NCBI GenBank assembly: GCA_902590435.1
Contig: CACIWU010000012.1
Coordinates: 1 to 34,168 of the forward strand
DNA length: 34,168 nt
Source: an uncultured SAR324 cluster bacterium
GTDB taxonomy: Bacteria > SAR324 > NAC60-12
Reading direction: 5' to 3'
The position numbers were made by a program, and so were the translations under genes. The notes beneath the pieces were generated by a model that had not been told where the DNA came from, ran no database searches, and was given only the letters and a program-made list of their open reading frames with translations. Shown in pieces: positions 1 to 8,291 of the stretch. Each line of letters opens with the position of its first letter. The first letter of the stretch is position 1.

Positions 1-1
1 T

Positions 2-706
2 GATGAAGTTGCAAGTTTTACTGATGGAGGATTTTCCCAGACAGCTCCAATTGAAATTACTCCTACTGAAGATCTCAATTGGAAATCTATAAGAGATGTA
101 GACAATGAAGGTTATCATGTAGCACGAGCACATCCTTCTTTGAATGATTTGTATGGTAAAAATTACTATGATGAACCATTTTTAAACGGGGTTTCTCGTT
201 CTTATGCCCCATTTAATGAGGGATCAGCAAAACTCTGGAGTGTTCGCCATTATAAAAAAATGTTAGAAAGATTGGATAAACCATACAGTGATCTTCCGAA
301 AGCGTGGTTATATATAGGGGTTTTTCCTAATTTTGTTTTGGGATTTTATCCAGATTCGATGATGTTTTACCAGGAAATTCCATATTCAGTCAAAGAGGCT
401 GCAATCAGAGGAGCTACATATAAGAGGAAAGATGAGAATCGAACTATGAGACTCGCTCGCTATTTATCTGAAAGAATTGATGCTACAGCTGTAGTTGAAG
501 ATAAGCACTTGAGTCGTTGGTCTTATGAAGCAATGAAATCTTCTGCTTTTGAAGGAGTTATACTTTCAGATTTAGAGTATGGAGTTCGTACTCATCACGA
601 CGCACTTCGTGAAGTCCTACCGGTGATGAGACATGAAAAAGAGCCATCTCAAGGTACTATTTTTGATATTAACTATTCTGATACTCATCCACAAAAAAAG
701 GTATAA
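2..706 (+). CDS. Rieske non-heme iron oxygenase, alpha subunit, C-terminal part (5' truncated by window edge)
   Basis: The frame is open from base 2, so this is the 3' end (234 codons) of a gene that begins outside the window; the N-terminal [2Fe-2S] Rieske domain is not visible. What is visible is the catalytic domain. An NW motif is followed by NEGYH and a second His five residues later (His39 and His44 of the visible part), the usual two-His part of the facial triad. Asp167 in VVEDKHL is the likely third ligand. The acidic residue three before His39, the bridge to the Rieske cluster, is Glu36. Glu at this place is known from carnitine oxygenase CntA and other oxygenases acting on quaternary amines, but it is not exclusive to them. 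The stop overlaps the next start by one base (TAATG), so it is co-transcribed with the ABC permeases. Family is secure; the substrate is inferred only. Confidence 0.8.
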   Translation, partial: DEVASFTDGGFSQTAPIEITPTEDLNWKSIRDVDNEGYHVARAHPSLNDLYGKNYYDEPFLNGVSRSYAPFNEGSAKLWSVRHYKKMLERLDKPYSDLPKAWLYIGVFPNFVLGFYPDSMMFYQEIPYSVKEAAIRGATYKRKDENRTMRLARYLSERIDATAVVEDKHLSRWSYEAMKSSAFEGVILSDLEYGVRTHHDALREVLPVMRHEKEPSQGTIFDINYSDTHPQKKV

Positions 707-1584
707 TGGATAGAGCAATAAGTTTGTTTGACACCGATTCGAAAAGAGGTCTTTCATTAATTGGCTTACCTTTTGGTTTTTCGTTGTTATTGCTTGCAGC
801 GCCATTAATATTAATTTTTTTTCTGGGTTTTTGGAAACAGGATTATCTTATTCTTGAAAGAAGTTTCAGTTTAGATAATTATATAGAGGCATGGACGGAA
901 CCGATGTACAGGGATTTAATGCTTCGGTCTTTAGGTATATCTGCCTCTGTAACATTTGCAACTGTGCTGCTCGCATATCCAATGGCATATTTTATATCCT
1001 TCCATGGTGGTAATCGAAAGGCTCTTTGGTTATTTCTAGTAACGATTCCTTTCTGGACAAGTTATTTATTAAGGGTATTTCTATGGAAGGTTATACTTGG
1101 GTATAATGGTGTTTTGAACAGTTTATTAGATTGGTTGGGTTTAATCGAAGAGCCATTGACATTCATTCTATATAACGCAAATGCCGTAGTCATTACTCTA
1201 ACACATGCATGGGCTCCTTTTGCAATATTACCGATTTATGTAGCTTTAGAGAAAATAGACCGTAGCTATCTTGAAGCGGCGACGGATCTAGGAGATGGTC
1301 CTCTGAAACGTTTTTTTAGAATAACCCTTCCTTTATCAATGACTGGAGTAGTAGGAGCTGCTCTAATTATTTTCATTCCCACCATTGGAGATTATGTTAC
1401 TCCGAAGCTTGTTGGAGGAAAAGACGGGCTCATGATAGCTAATATGATTCAAGTTCAATTTATGAAGGCAAACAATGCTCCACTAGGGGCATCACTTGCA
1501 GTTTCAGCAATGGGAATTGTCACTATGATATCTGTTATATTTTTAACTTTCAATAGACGTTGGTTGAGAAAGAGAGGGTCTTGA
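706..1584 (+). CDS. ABC transporter permease, PotB-like (polyamine/osmolyte type)
   Basis: This is a 292-residue inner-membrane protein with about six hydrophobic segments. The first is near residues 20-45 and the others are spread to the C-terminus. The binding-protein-dependent permease loop lies at EAATDLGDGPLKRFFRITLP, where the EAA and G residues dock on the ATPase. Length and layout match PotB of the spermidine/putrescine importer family, which also includes importers of other amines and betaine-like solutes. Its start overlaps the stop of the Rieske gene by one base, and its end overlaps the next permease, so the genes are translationally coupled. Specificity is set mainly by the binding protein and is not readable here. 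Confidence 0.88.
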   Translation: MDRAISLFDTDSKRGLSLIGLPFGFSLLLLAAPLILIFFLGFWKQDYLILERSFSLDNYIEAWTEPMYRDLMLRSLGISASVTFATVLLAYPMAYFISFHGGNRKALWLFLVTIPFWTSYLLRVFLWKVILGYNGVLNSLLDWLGLIEEPLTFILYNANAVVITLTHAWAPFAILPIYVALEKIDRSYLEAATDLGDGPLKRFFRITLPLSMTGVVGAALIIFIPTIGDYVTPKLVGGKDGLMIANMIQVQFMKANNAPLGASLAVSAMGIVTMISVIFLTFNRRWLRKRGS

Positions 1585-2405
1585 AAATTAATAAAAAATT
1601 CCAAATATTTGCATATGCATACCTTTTGTTTTTGTATTTACCGGTATTATTGCTACCGATTTTTGCATTTAATGATAGTACGATAATATCTTTCCCGCTT
1701 AATAGTTTTACATTTAAATGGTTTGCAGGATTGACAGAAGAAACTTATCTTCACGAATCACTTAAGAATTCTTTATTTGTAGCAATAAGTACATCCATCC
1801 TTAGTACATGTTTAGGAATTCTTGCATCTCGTGCTTCAGCACGTTATGAATTTTTTGGGAAAAAAAGTATACTATCTTTTCTCATTCTTCCACTTTTTTT
1901 ACCTGAAATAATTGTTGGAGTTGCTTTGTTGGTTGTCCTTATGCAGTTAGGTTTGGCTCTTACACTATGGACTGTTATTTTGGGGCACACATTGATTTGT
2001 ACACCATTTTCTATTGCAATCTTAAATTCTGCTTTTGCAAATATGGATATGAGCCTCGAAGAGGCCTCTTTAGATTTAGGCGAAACAAGATTTGGTACTT
2101 TTAAGAGAGTTATTCTACCAATGGTAACTCCGGGGTTGATTTCAAGTATTCTAATTTGTTTTACAATTTCACTAGATGAATTCATAATAGCATTCTTCTT
2201 GACTGGAACTGAAACAACATTACCTGTTTACATTTGGGGACAATTGCGTTTTCCTGCGAAGCTTCCTGGTGTTATGGCTCTTGGATTTTTAATGTTATTG
2301 CTTTCACTATTACTGCTTTCACTTTTCGAATATTTCCGTAGAAGAACAAACCGAGTTATTGATGATCAAGTTAATTTAGAATTTGGAAATTTATTTAAAT
2401 CATGA
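1581..2405 (+). CDS. ABC transporter permease, PotC-like
   Basis: This is the second inner-membrane permease of the importer, with about six membrane segments and the EAA loop at EEASLDLGETRFGTFKRVILP. I chose the TTG at 1581, which overlaps the TGA of the upstream permease (TTGA) and has a purine-rich AGAGAGG just before it. This gives 274 residues. A TTG at 1560 is also in frame and would add seven residues; no in-frame ATG exists near the start. The stop overlaps the ATPase start by four bases (ATGA). It should pair with the PotB-like protein to form the membrane channel. Confidence 0.87.
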   Translation: MKINKKFQIFAYAYLLFLYLPVLLLPIFAFNDSTIISFPLNSFTFKWFAGLTEETYLHESLKNSLFVAISTSILSTCLGILASRASARYEFFGKKSILSFLILPLFLPEIIVGVALLVVLMQLGLALTLWTVILGHTLICTPFSIAILNSAFANMDMSLEEASLDLGETRFGTFKRVILPMVTPGLISSILICFTISLDEFIIAFFLTGTETTLPVYIWGQLRFPAKLPGVMALGFLMLLLSLLLLSLFEYFRRRTNRVIDDQVNLEFGNLFKS

Positions 2406-3520
2406 AAGAACTAGATAAAGAAGTGACAAAAAACAATATAGTTGAATTGAATGAAGTTTTTAAGCATTTTGGCGAAATTGCGGCTTTAGATGGGGTTAGT
2501 GCCCAAATTAGTGAGGGGGAATTCTTTTCGTTATTGGGGCCTTCAGGTTGCGGGAAAACAACCTTACTGCGACTAATTGCAGGATTTGAAGAGCCCACAA
2601 AAGGAACTATTTCAATAGATAACTCTCCAATGTTTAAGGTAGAAGCTAATAAACGACCTACCAATATGGTGTTTCAATCATATGCTATTTTTCCTCACCT
2701 AAATGTAGAAGAGAATGTAGGTTACGGTCTTATAAGACTTAATTTAGGAAAAGAGGAAACTTCACGAAGAGTTGATGAAATGCTTCAACTGGTTGATTTA
2801 GAAGGATATAATTCAAGACCCGCGCATGCTCTTTCAGGTGGTCAGCGTCAGCGAGTTGCATTAGCTCGATCACTTATCATGAAACCGAAAGTATTGTTGT
2901 TAGATGAACCTTTGTCTTCTCTTGATAAAAATCTAAGAGAACAAATGCAAGTCGAATTACGAAATTTACAAAGGACTGTTGGTATAACATTCATTCTTGT
3001 GACTCACGATCAGGAAGAAGCACTTACTATGAGTGATCGTATTGCAGTTATGTTTGATGGAAAAATTATTCAAATTGCAACACCTCAAGAACTGTATAGC
3101 AGACCTATTTCTAAAAGAGTAGCTTCTTTCATTGGAGAAATGAATTTTATAGAAGGACAACTATTAATTGATGAAAAGGGAAAAACATCTGTTGAAGCTG
3201 GAATACTTGGTAAAATGGATGTTAATAGAGATCAAATTGCTGTCCCGCTTGATTCTGGACTAGTGACAATAGGGATTAGGCCAGAAATGATGTCATTACT
3301 TTTTGAAGAGCGAGATCGTACTGAATTTGAAATTGGAGGAGTAATAAAAGAAAGTGCCTATTTTGGTGACATGACATATTATACTGTAGAAGTTTCTGGA
3401 CTAAATTCTCCTTTGACTATTTCGATGCGAAATACTTCTGGTAGGCGAATACTTGAAAATGGAGAATCAGCTAGAATTGGATGGGGATCAGAATCACTTG
3501 TAATACTTAATAAAACTTAG
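2402..3520 (+). CDS. ABC transporter ATPase, PotA-like
   Basis: This is the cytoplasmic ATPase of the importer, 372 residues, the usual length for PotA. Walker A is GPSGCGKTT at residues 46-54 and the Q-loop Gln is residue 92. The signature LSGGQ is at 144-148, Walker B VLLLDEP at 164-170, and the switch His in THD at 202. Residues from about 240 onward form the C-terminal TOBE-type regulatory domain (GIRPEMM near 290). The start overlaps the preceding permease stop by four bases. The nearest substrate-binding gene is convergent, ending 69 bases downstream on the other strand. Family identity is certain; the transported solute is not. Confidence 0.92.
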   Translation: MKELDKEVTKNNIVELNEVFKHFGEIAALDGVSAQISEGEFFSLLGPSGCGKTTLLRLIAGFEEPTKGTISIDNSPMFKVEANKRPTNMVFQSYAIFPHLNVEENVGYGLIRLNLGKEETSRRVDEMLQLVDLEGYNSRPAHALSGGQRQRVALARSLIMKPKVLLLDEPLSSLDKNLREQMQVELRNLQRTVGITFILVTHDQEEALTMSDRIAVMFDGKIIQIATPQELYSRPISKRVASFIGEMNFIEGQLLIDEKGKTSVEAGILGKMDVNRDQIAVPLDSGLVTIGIRPEMMSLLFEERDRTEFEIGGVIKESAYFGDMTYYTVEVSGLNSPLTISMRNTSGRRILENGESARIGWGSESLVILNKT

Positions 3521-3538
3521 TTTTAAATAAATAGGTTT

Positions 3539-3566
3539 GCATCGCCCATAGAAAAAATGACGATGC
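3539..3566. terminator. Possible weak hairpin between convergent genes
   Basis: GCATCG at 3539-3544 pairs with CGATGC at 3561-3566 across a 16-base loop that contains an A-run. It sits in the 68-base gap between the convergent ATPase and binding-protein genes. The stem is short and there is no clear T-tract, so a role in termination is only suggestive. Confidence 0.3.
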
Positions 3567-3588
3567 TAACCGATATTTCCAAAGATAA

Positions 3589-4641
3589 TCAATATCCGGC
3601 TTTAATCTTTTCAAAATCCTTGATCATCTGTTCTCTAATTTTATGAGATAGTGGGCTTTGCATTAGAGTATTTTTTGTATAGGTATCTAAACTTGCAAAA
3701 CCATTTTCTTTGCCAATGCGATTCATTACATTTTCATTTGTATGTCCATATCCCCACTCTGTTAATAAATAAGTTGCAGCTGAATCAGATAGGAACGCAT
3801 CAATGAAGTCATAAGCTTTTTGTTCACTTCCTGGTGCGTTTGCCATTTTTACATAACCGCATACCCAAGTTGAAGCACCCTCCTTAGTATCTATTTTCAT
3901 TTTAACAGGATGATTTTCAGCTATTAAAGCGACAGCAGTTTCATTCCATGCCCATGATATAAGTATTTCTTTACTTGCCATTAATTGTTTTAAATCGGCT
4001 GGATCTTGCCAGTATGTTCGAACGTTTTTGTGAACTTTACGTAGAAAATTTGATGCATCTTCCAAGTCTCTCATTGAAGCTTTTTTCCAGTCTTTAATTC
4101 CATTAGCAAGAAATGCCAATGCATATGCATCATCTGTATTGTCTGGTATAGAAATTCTTCCTTTAAACTTAGGATTGATAAAACTTTGCAATGTGCTTGC
4201 TTCAGCTTCACTAACCTTGTCTGTTCTATAAGTAATAGCAGTTGCTCCCCAGTCAATAGGTACGAGCCATTGCTTACCTCCATGGTAAAAACCTTCAATG
4301 TTTTTGAAGTTTGCCATAACTTTTGACCAATTTTTTAAACGTGAAGTATCGATAGGTTCAATAATACCAGCTTCTCGCCACTTTACTGCAGATTGAGAAC
4401 ATGGATGAGCAAGGTCTGCTCTAAATCCAGTTCGTATCTTTTGAAAGGCTTCTTCTTCATCAGCAAAGAATGAATAATCAGGTGCTTTCTTGTATTTTTT
4501 CATGTAATCTTCAAAAAAACCTGGATCTTCGTATCCAGCCCAGTCAAAGATGACAAGTTTGTCATTTGCTGCCAATGACGTTCCAGTTGATAATATCAAT
4601 CCTAAAATAACCAATGAGACTTCTTTAAAGAATTTTTCCAT
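3589..4641 (-). CDS. Periplasmic substrate-binding protein, PotD-like
   Basis: This is the solute-binding component of a spermidine/putrescine-family ABC importer. The N-terminus MEKFFKEVSLVILGLILSTG is a Sec signal peptide, probably cleaved near SLAA. The mature part opens with LVIFDWAGYEDPGFFEDY, typical of the family. I chose the ATG at 4641 because GGAG lies seven bases upstream; an ATG five codons earlier (4656) overlaps that ribosome-binding site. This gives 350 residues. Trp and acidic residues usual for an amine pocket are present (WGATAITYR, ISWAWNET), but exact ligand contacts cannot be assigned. It has its own promoter, separate from the flavoprotein gene upstream, and is convergent with the permease/ATPase genes it presumably serves. 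The split arrangement allows the binding protein to be made in excess. Confidence 0.88.
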   Translation of the reverse strand: MEKFFKEVSLVILGLILSTGTSLAANDKLVIFDWAGYEDPGFFEDYMKKYKKAPDYSFFADEEEAFQKIRTGFRADLAHPCSQSAVKWREAGIIEPIDTSRLKNWSKVMANFKNIEGFYHGGKQWLVPIDWGATAITYRTDKVSEAEASTLQSFINPKFKGRISIPDNTDDAYALAFLANGIKDWKKASMRDLEDASNFLRKVHKNVRTYWQDPADLKQLMASKEILISWAWNETAVALIAENHPVKMKIDTKEGASTWVCGYVKMANAPGSEQKAYDFIDAFLSDSAATYLLTEWGYGHTNENVMNRIGKENGFASLDTYTKNTLMQSPLSHKIREQMIKDFEKIKAGY

Positions 4642-4726
4642 AGTATTTCTCCTCATGATTCTGATAATACAAAATAATATTAAATTTTAATGTGCCTTCA
4701 GTCTGAAATTTTACAAACTTTAGCTC

Positions 4727-4755
4727 ATTCTAATTCCATTTATCAAACTTGTCAA
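4727..4755 (-). promoter_or_regulatory. Sigma70-like promoter for the binding-protein gene
   Basis: Read on the minus strand: TTGACA at 4755-4750, a 17-base spacer, and TAGAAT at 4732-4727. The -35 box is perfect, the -10 box is one base from consensus, and the spacing is ideal. It lies about 85 bases upstream of the chosen ATG of the PotD-like gene and just past the end of the flavoprotein gene. Confidence 0.7.
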
Positions 4756-4796
4756 TAAACTTTCACAATGGTTAGCTTTTCTGTTGGAAACTAATA

Positions 4797-6875
4797 TCAA
4801 ATCTTAACCCTCTCACGCAAAAAAGGAACTTCTTCAGCGTTAACATTTTCAAACTCTCGAGCTGCTAGATGTCCTGAATGAACTGCATTTGCAATAATAC
4901 CTGGTGCCAGGCAATCTCCTATAGGTTGAAAAGATTTGATTTTTAATTTAGAAAATTCACTTTTAGAATTTTGGAGGTTTTGGTAGATCTCATCATTTGG
5001 TACTCGTTCTGTGACTAACACCAGACTGTCGCAATCATAATGTGTTTTGTGATTAGTGAACACACATGATAGCTCTACTGATCCATTATGAACTGCGTTT
5101 AGATTATGTTGAGGATATAATTTAACTCCAATTTGTAGAAGTTTTTTTTGTATGCGTCGTTGCTCCATAGTATTGTGAGTCCAATTAGAAATGTCTGGAG
5201 CAGGAGTGACCAGTGAAACCTCATGGCCATCAATTCTTAATTTTTCTGCTAAAACACCACCCATGTAATAGTGTTCATCATCAAAAATTACTACTTGTCC
5301 CTTAACAGGAACATCTGCAAAAATGTCATCTGCTGTAAGTACCAGGAGATTCCCCAGACCTGGGATAGGTTCACGATTTTCTCTAGCAATACCATCTTTA
5401 CGCCATTTTGAACCAGTTGCTAGAAAGACATGCGAAAACCCAAATTTGCTTTCTTCACTAAATTCCAAGATATCCTCTGTACTGAGATGGCTTCCCAGAT
5501 AAATCTTTACGTTATCTAGTTTGTCCAACATTCTAATACGATAATCTTTTACTCTAGACCATTCAGACAATCCGGGAAGTTTAGTTTCATTAGAGATTCT
5601 GCCGCCAAGTTCTTCTGTCTTTTCTGCAAGAATTACCTTATAGCCTCTTTTACCTAGCATTAATGCACATTCTAATCCTGCGGGACCGCCTCCAACAACT
5701 AGAATACCGTCGTTACTTTTTTTAGATTCAATCTTTTCTGGATGCCATCCTCTTCTCCATTCTTCTCCCATGGTTGCATTTTGTGTACATCTAATGGGAA
5801 CAGATAACCAATCACCGGCGACACAAATATTACAGCCTATACATTCACGAATTTCATCAATACGTCCTTCCTCAATTTTTTTAGGAAGGAAAGGATCTGC
5901 AATTGAAGGTCTTGCTGAACCTATCATATCTACAATACCTCTCTTAATCATGGAGACCATGGTGTCAGGTGATGTTATCCTACCAACTCCAACGACGGGT
6001 TTGGTTGTAAGAGATTTTACAAAACCTATGTATTTTTCTTGATAACCTTCTTTTTCGAACCTTGATGTTGCGGAATCGTTCTCCCATTCACTTATATTGA
6101 CATCCCATAGATCTGGAATTTCTGCAAGCATTTCTATAATTTCACGACCTTCGTGTTCACAGGTTATGCCTTTGGGACCGAGAATTTCATCTACTGCAAA
6201 ACGAACTGCTACAGCACACTTATTGCCAACTAACTCTTTGGTATCTTCCAGTACTTCTCTGAAAAGCCTTACCCTATTTTCTAAACTGCCTCCGTACTCA
6301 TCTGTTCGATGATTTAAACGACGAGAAATAAAGTGCATCAATAAAGTCAGATTGTGACCAGCATATACATAAACAATATCAAATTCAGCCTGCATTGCTC
6401 TAGAAACAGCTTTACGATGCCATTCACGAAAATCGCGGATGTCTTTTTTGTTCATTGCTCGAGCTTGAACAGGATCATATGAATTTACTGAGATAGTACT
6501 TGGGGCAATTGGCGGAATTCGGCTATAATTGTTTGCATTAGAATAACCTCCGTGGACTAACTCAATGCCCGCCAATGCATTATGTTTATGGACTGCATCC
6601 GTCATTTTTGCAAGAGCAGGGATATCTCCGTCATCCCAGAGTCTCCCTTCTGCAGCAGAACCATTATCAGAGTTAGGGTGAATTTCAACTTCTTCTGTGC
6701 AGACGACAGCCCATCCACCTTCTGCCTTAATTTCTCTCATTGCAGCTAAAGTATTAGGGCGCAAATAACCCATGCCGTTGCAGTGAGGAACCTGATAAAA
6801 ACGATTTTTTGCCGTTAATGGGCCAATTTTTATAGGCTCAAAAAGAATGTCATATATAGGATCACGTTGGACCAT
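4797..6875 (-). CDS. Trimethylamine-dehydrogenase-like FMN/4Fe-4S/ADP-binding oxidoreductase
   Basis: A 692-residue cytoplasmic flavoprotein of the TMADH/dimethylamine dehydrogenase/N-methyl demethylase branch of the Old Yellow Enzyme family. The N-terminal FMN barrel opens with DILFEPIKIGP and contains VPHC, with Cys32 at the place of the cysteine that binds FMN covalently in TMADH. Tyr171, His174 and Asp267 match the TMADH catalytic triad (Tyr169, His172, Asp267), and Trp264 matches a wall of its substrate bowl. The 4Fe-4S cysteines are 345, 348, 351 and 363. A Rossmann GGGPAG is at 395-400. The bowl residue Tyr60 of TMADH is replaced by Glu62, so the substrate may not be trimethylamine. 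The start lies four bases after the aminotransferase stop, so the two are co-transcribed. GGAAGG upstream of the ATG supports this start. Confidence 0.88.
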   Translation of the reverse strand: MVQRDPIYDILFEPIKIGPLTAKNRFYQVPHCNGMGYLRPNTLAAMREIKAEGGWAVVCTEEVEIHPNSDNGSAAEGRLWDDGDIPALAKMTDAVHKHNALAGIELVHGGYSNANNYSRIPPIAPSTISVNSYDPVQARAMNKKDIRDFREWHRKAVSRAMQAEFDIVYVYAGHNLTLLMHFISRRLNHRTDEYGGSLENRVRLFREVLEDTKELVGNKCAVAVRFAVDEILGPKGITCEHEGREIIEMLAEIPDLWDVNISEWENDSATSRFEKEGYQEKYIGFVKSLTTKPVVGVGRITSPDTMVSMIKRGIVDMIGSARPSIADPFLPKKIEEGRIDEIRECIGCNICVAGDWLSVPIRCTQNATMGEEWRRGWHPEKIESKKSNDGILVVGGGPAGLECALMLGKRGYKVILAEKTEELGGRISNETKLPGLSEWSRVKDYRIRMLDKLDNVKIYLGSHLSTEDILEFSEESKFGFSHVFLATGSKWRKDGIARENREPIPGLGNLLVLTADDIFADVPVKGQVVIFDDEHYYMGGVLAEKLRIDGHEVSLVTPAPDISNWTHNTMEQRRIQKKLLQIGVKLYPQHNLNAVHNGSVELSCVFTNHKTHYDCDSLVLVTERVPNDEIYQNLQNSKSEFSKLKIKSFQPIGDCLAPGIIANAVHSGHLAAREFENVNAEEVPFLRERVKI

Positions 6876-6879
6876 CTTA

Positions 6880-8271
6880 TTAACCCTTCCAAAGTCCTTC
6901 CCGAATCAAATCTTCAGTGGTCTTGAGAATACCCTTTTCCAGAATGTTAAACATATCATCGATTTGGTTCTTATTTATAACTAGGGGAGGAGAAAACACG
7001 CACATATTCCATAATGGTCTCACAATTAATCCCATTGACTGACAGTTTTTGTCTATAAGGGAACTCATTTCAATGTCCATTTCTAGGGCATCTTCACTTT
7101 CAGGATCAACAATTTGACATTCAACACATCCTACTAAGCCTACTCCACGAGTGTCCCCAACGAGAGGAAGTCTCCTCAAATCTTTAATGCGCTGCTGGAA
7201 ATATGGTGATATTTCTCTGACATGCTCCATCAGTCCTTCATTTTCGATGATTTCAAAATTTTTTAAAGCTGCAGCAGAACTTACTGGATGTCCAGAATAT
7301 GTAAATCCATTAGAAAAAGTGGCGTCTTGGGAACCATCTCCTGAAATTTTTTGAAAAATTCGATCAGAAATTATACATGCTCCCATCGGTACATAACCTG
7401 AGGTAAGACCTTTCGCACAAGTAATTATGTCTGGTTCAATTCCAAAAACATCCTTGGATGCGAACCAATGCCCCAAACGTCCAAATGCTGTTACAACTTC
7501 ATCTGAAATATATAAAACATCATACTTTCTACATACTTCCAAACATCTCTGATGATAACCTTTAGGAGGTACAATAACTCCTCCGGAAGCCAAAATTGGT
7601 TCTGCAATGAATCCTCCTACATTTTCTTCTCCAAGAGAAAGAATAGCTTTTTCCAAGTCATTAACTTTTTCTTCAAGAAAATCATCAATGCTGACGTTTT
7701 TTTGTCTTCTGCTTGGATTTACATCGGGAAGAAAGTGTACTAATTCTTTTGCTGTATCCATCCAATCCTTATCACGATCTTTGCCACACATAGTCGCACT
7801 AAGATATGTGCTTCCGTGATAAGATTTTTCTCTGGAAATAATTTTTTTCTTTTTATTTCTTCCTAAAACATTGTTGTAAAAGTGTACAAAACGAATAGCG
7901 CTATCTACGGCCGTTGATCCACAAGTTGTGAAGAAAACGTTGTTTAAATCTCCAGGAGTAAGATCAGCAATTTTATTTGCTAAGATGGCACTTGGTGAAG
8001 AACTCATATTCCATGGGGAATAATAGGGTACTTTGAGAATTTGATCTGAAATAGCATTAGCCATTTCTGGACGACCGTATCCTATCTGCACGCACCACAT
8101 TCCTCCAGGCCCATCTATCAATTTTTGGCCATTTTCATCAAAGAGATATATCCCTTGTGCCTTTTCAGCAAACATACGTTTGTTTTGTCCAACCTCCTTC
8201 ATATATTCCCATGGATGGACGAAATTGTTATTATCAAAACTTTGGATTTCTTCAATGTCTTCAATTTTCAT
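6880..8271 (-). CDS. PLP-dependent class III (omega) aminotransferase
   Basis: A 463-residue fold-type I enzyme of the class III group (taurine/beta-alanine/putrescine-pyruvate transaminases). Visible family marks are the N-terminal DGPGGMWCVQIGYG (53-66), YHGSTY (151-156), AEP (223-225), the cofactor-binding Asp257 in SDEV, and the Schiff-base Lys287 in CAKGLTSGY. It should move an amino group from a primary amine or omega-amino acid to a keto acid such as pyruvate. AGGAG lies eight bases before the ATG. It starts 20 bases after the MttB-family stop and ends four bases before the flavoprotein start, so all three form one operon. The context suggests it handles an amine product of demethylation or an imported polyamine; the exact substrate is unknown. 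Confidence 0.87.
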   Translation of the reverse strand: MKIEDIEEIQSFDNNNFVHPWEYMKEVGQNKRMFAEKAQGIYLFDENGQKLIDGPGGMWCVQIGYGRPEMANAISDQILKVPYYSPWNMSSSPSAILANKIADLTPGDLNNVFFTTCGSTAVDSAIRFVHFYNNVLGRNKKKKIISREKSYHGSTYLSATMCGKDRDKDWMDTAKELVHFLPDVNPSRRQKNVSIDDFLEEKVNDLEKAILSLGEENVGGFIAEPILASGGVIVPPKGYHQRCLEVCRKYDVLYISDEVVTAFGRLGHWFASKDVFGIEPDIITCAKGLTSGYVPMGACIISDRIFQKISGDGSQDATFSNGFTYSGHPVSSAAALKNFEIIENEGLMEHVREISPYFQQRIKDLRRLPLVGDTRGVGLVGCVECQIVDPESEDALEMDIEMSSLIDKNCQSMGLIVRPLWNMCVFSPPLVINKNQIDDMFNILEKGILKTTEDLIREGLWKG

Positions 8272-8291
8272 ATTTTTGGTCTCCTAAAAGG

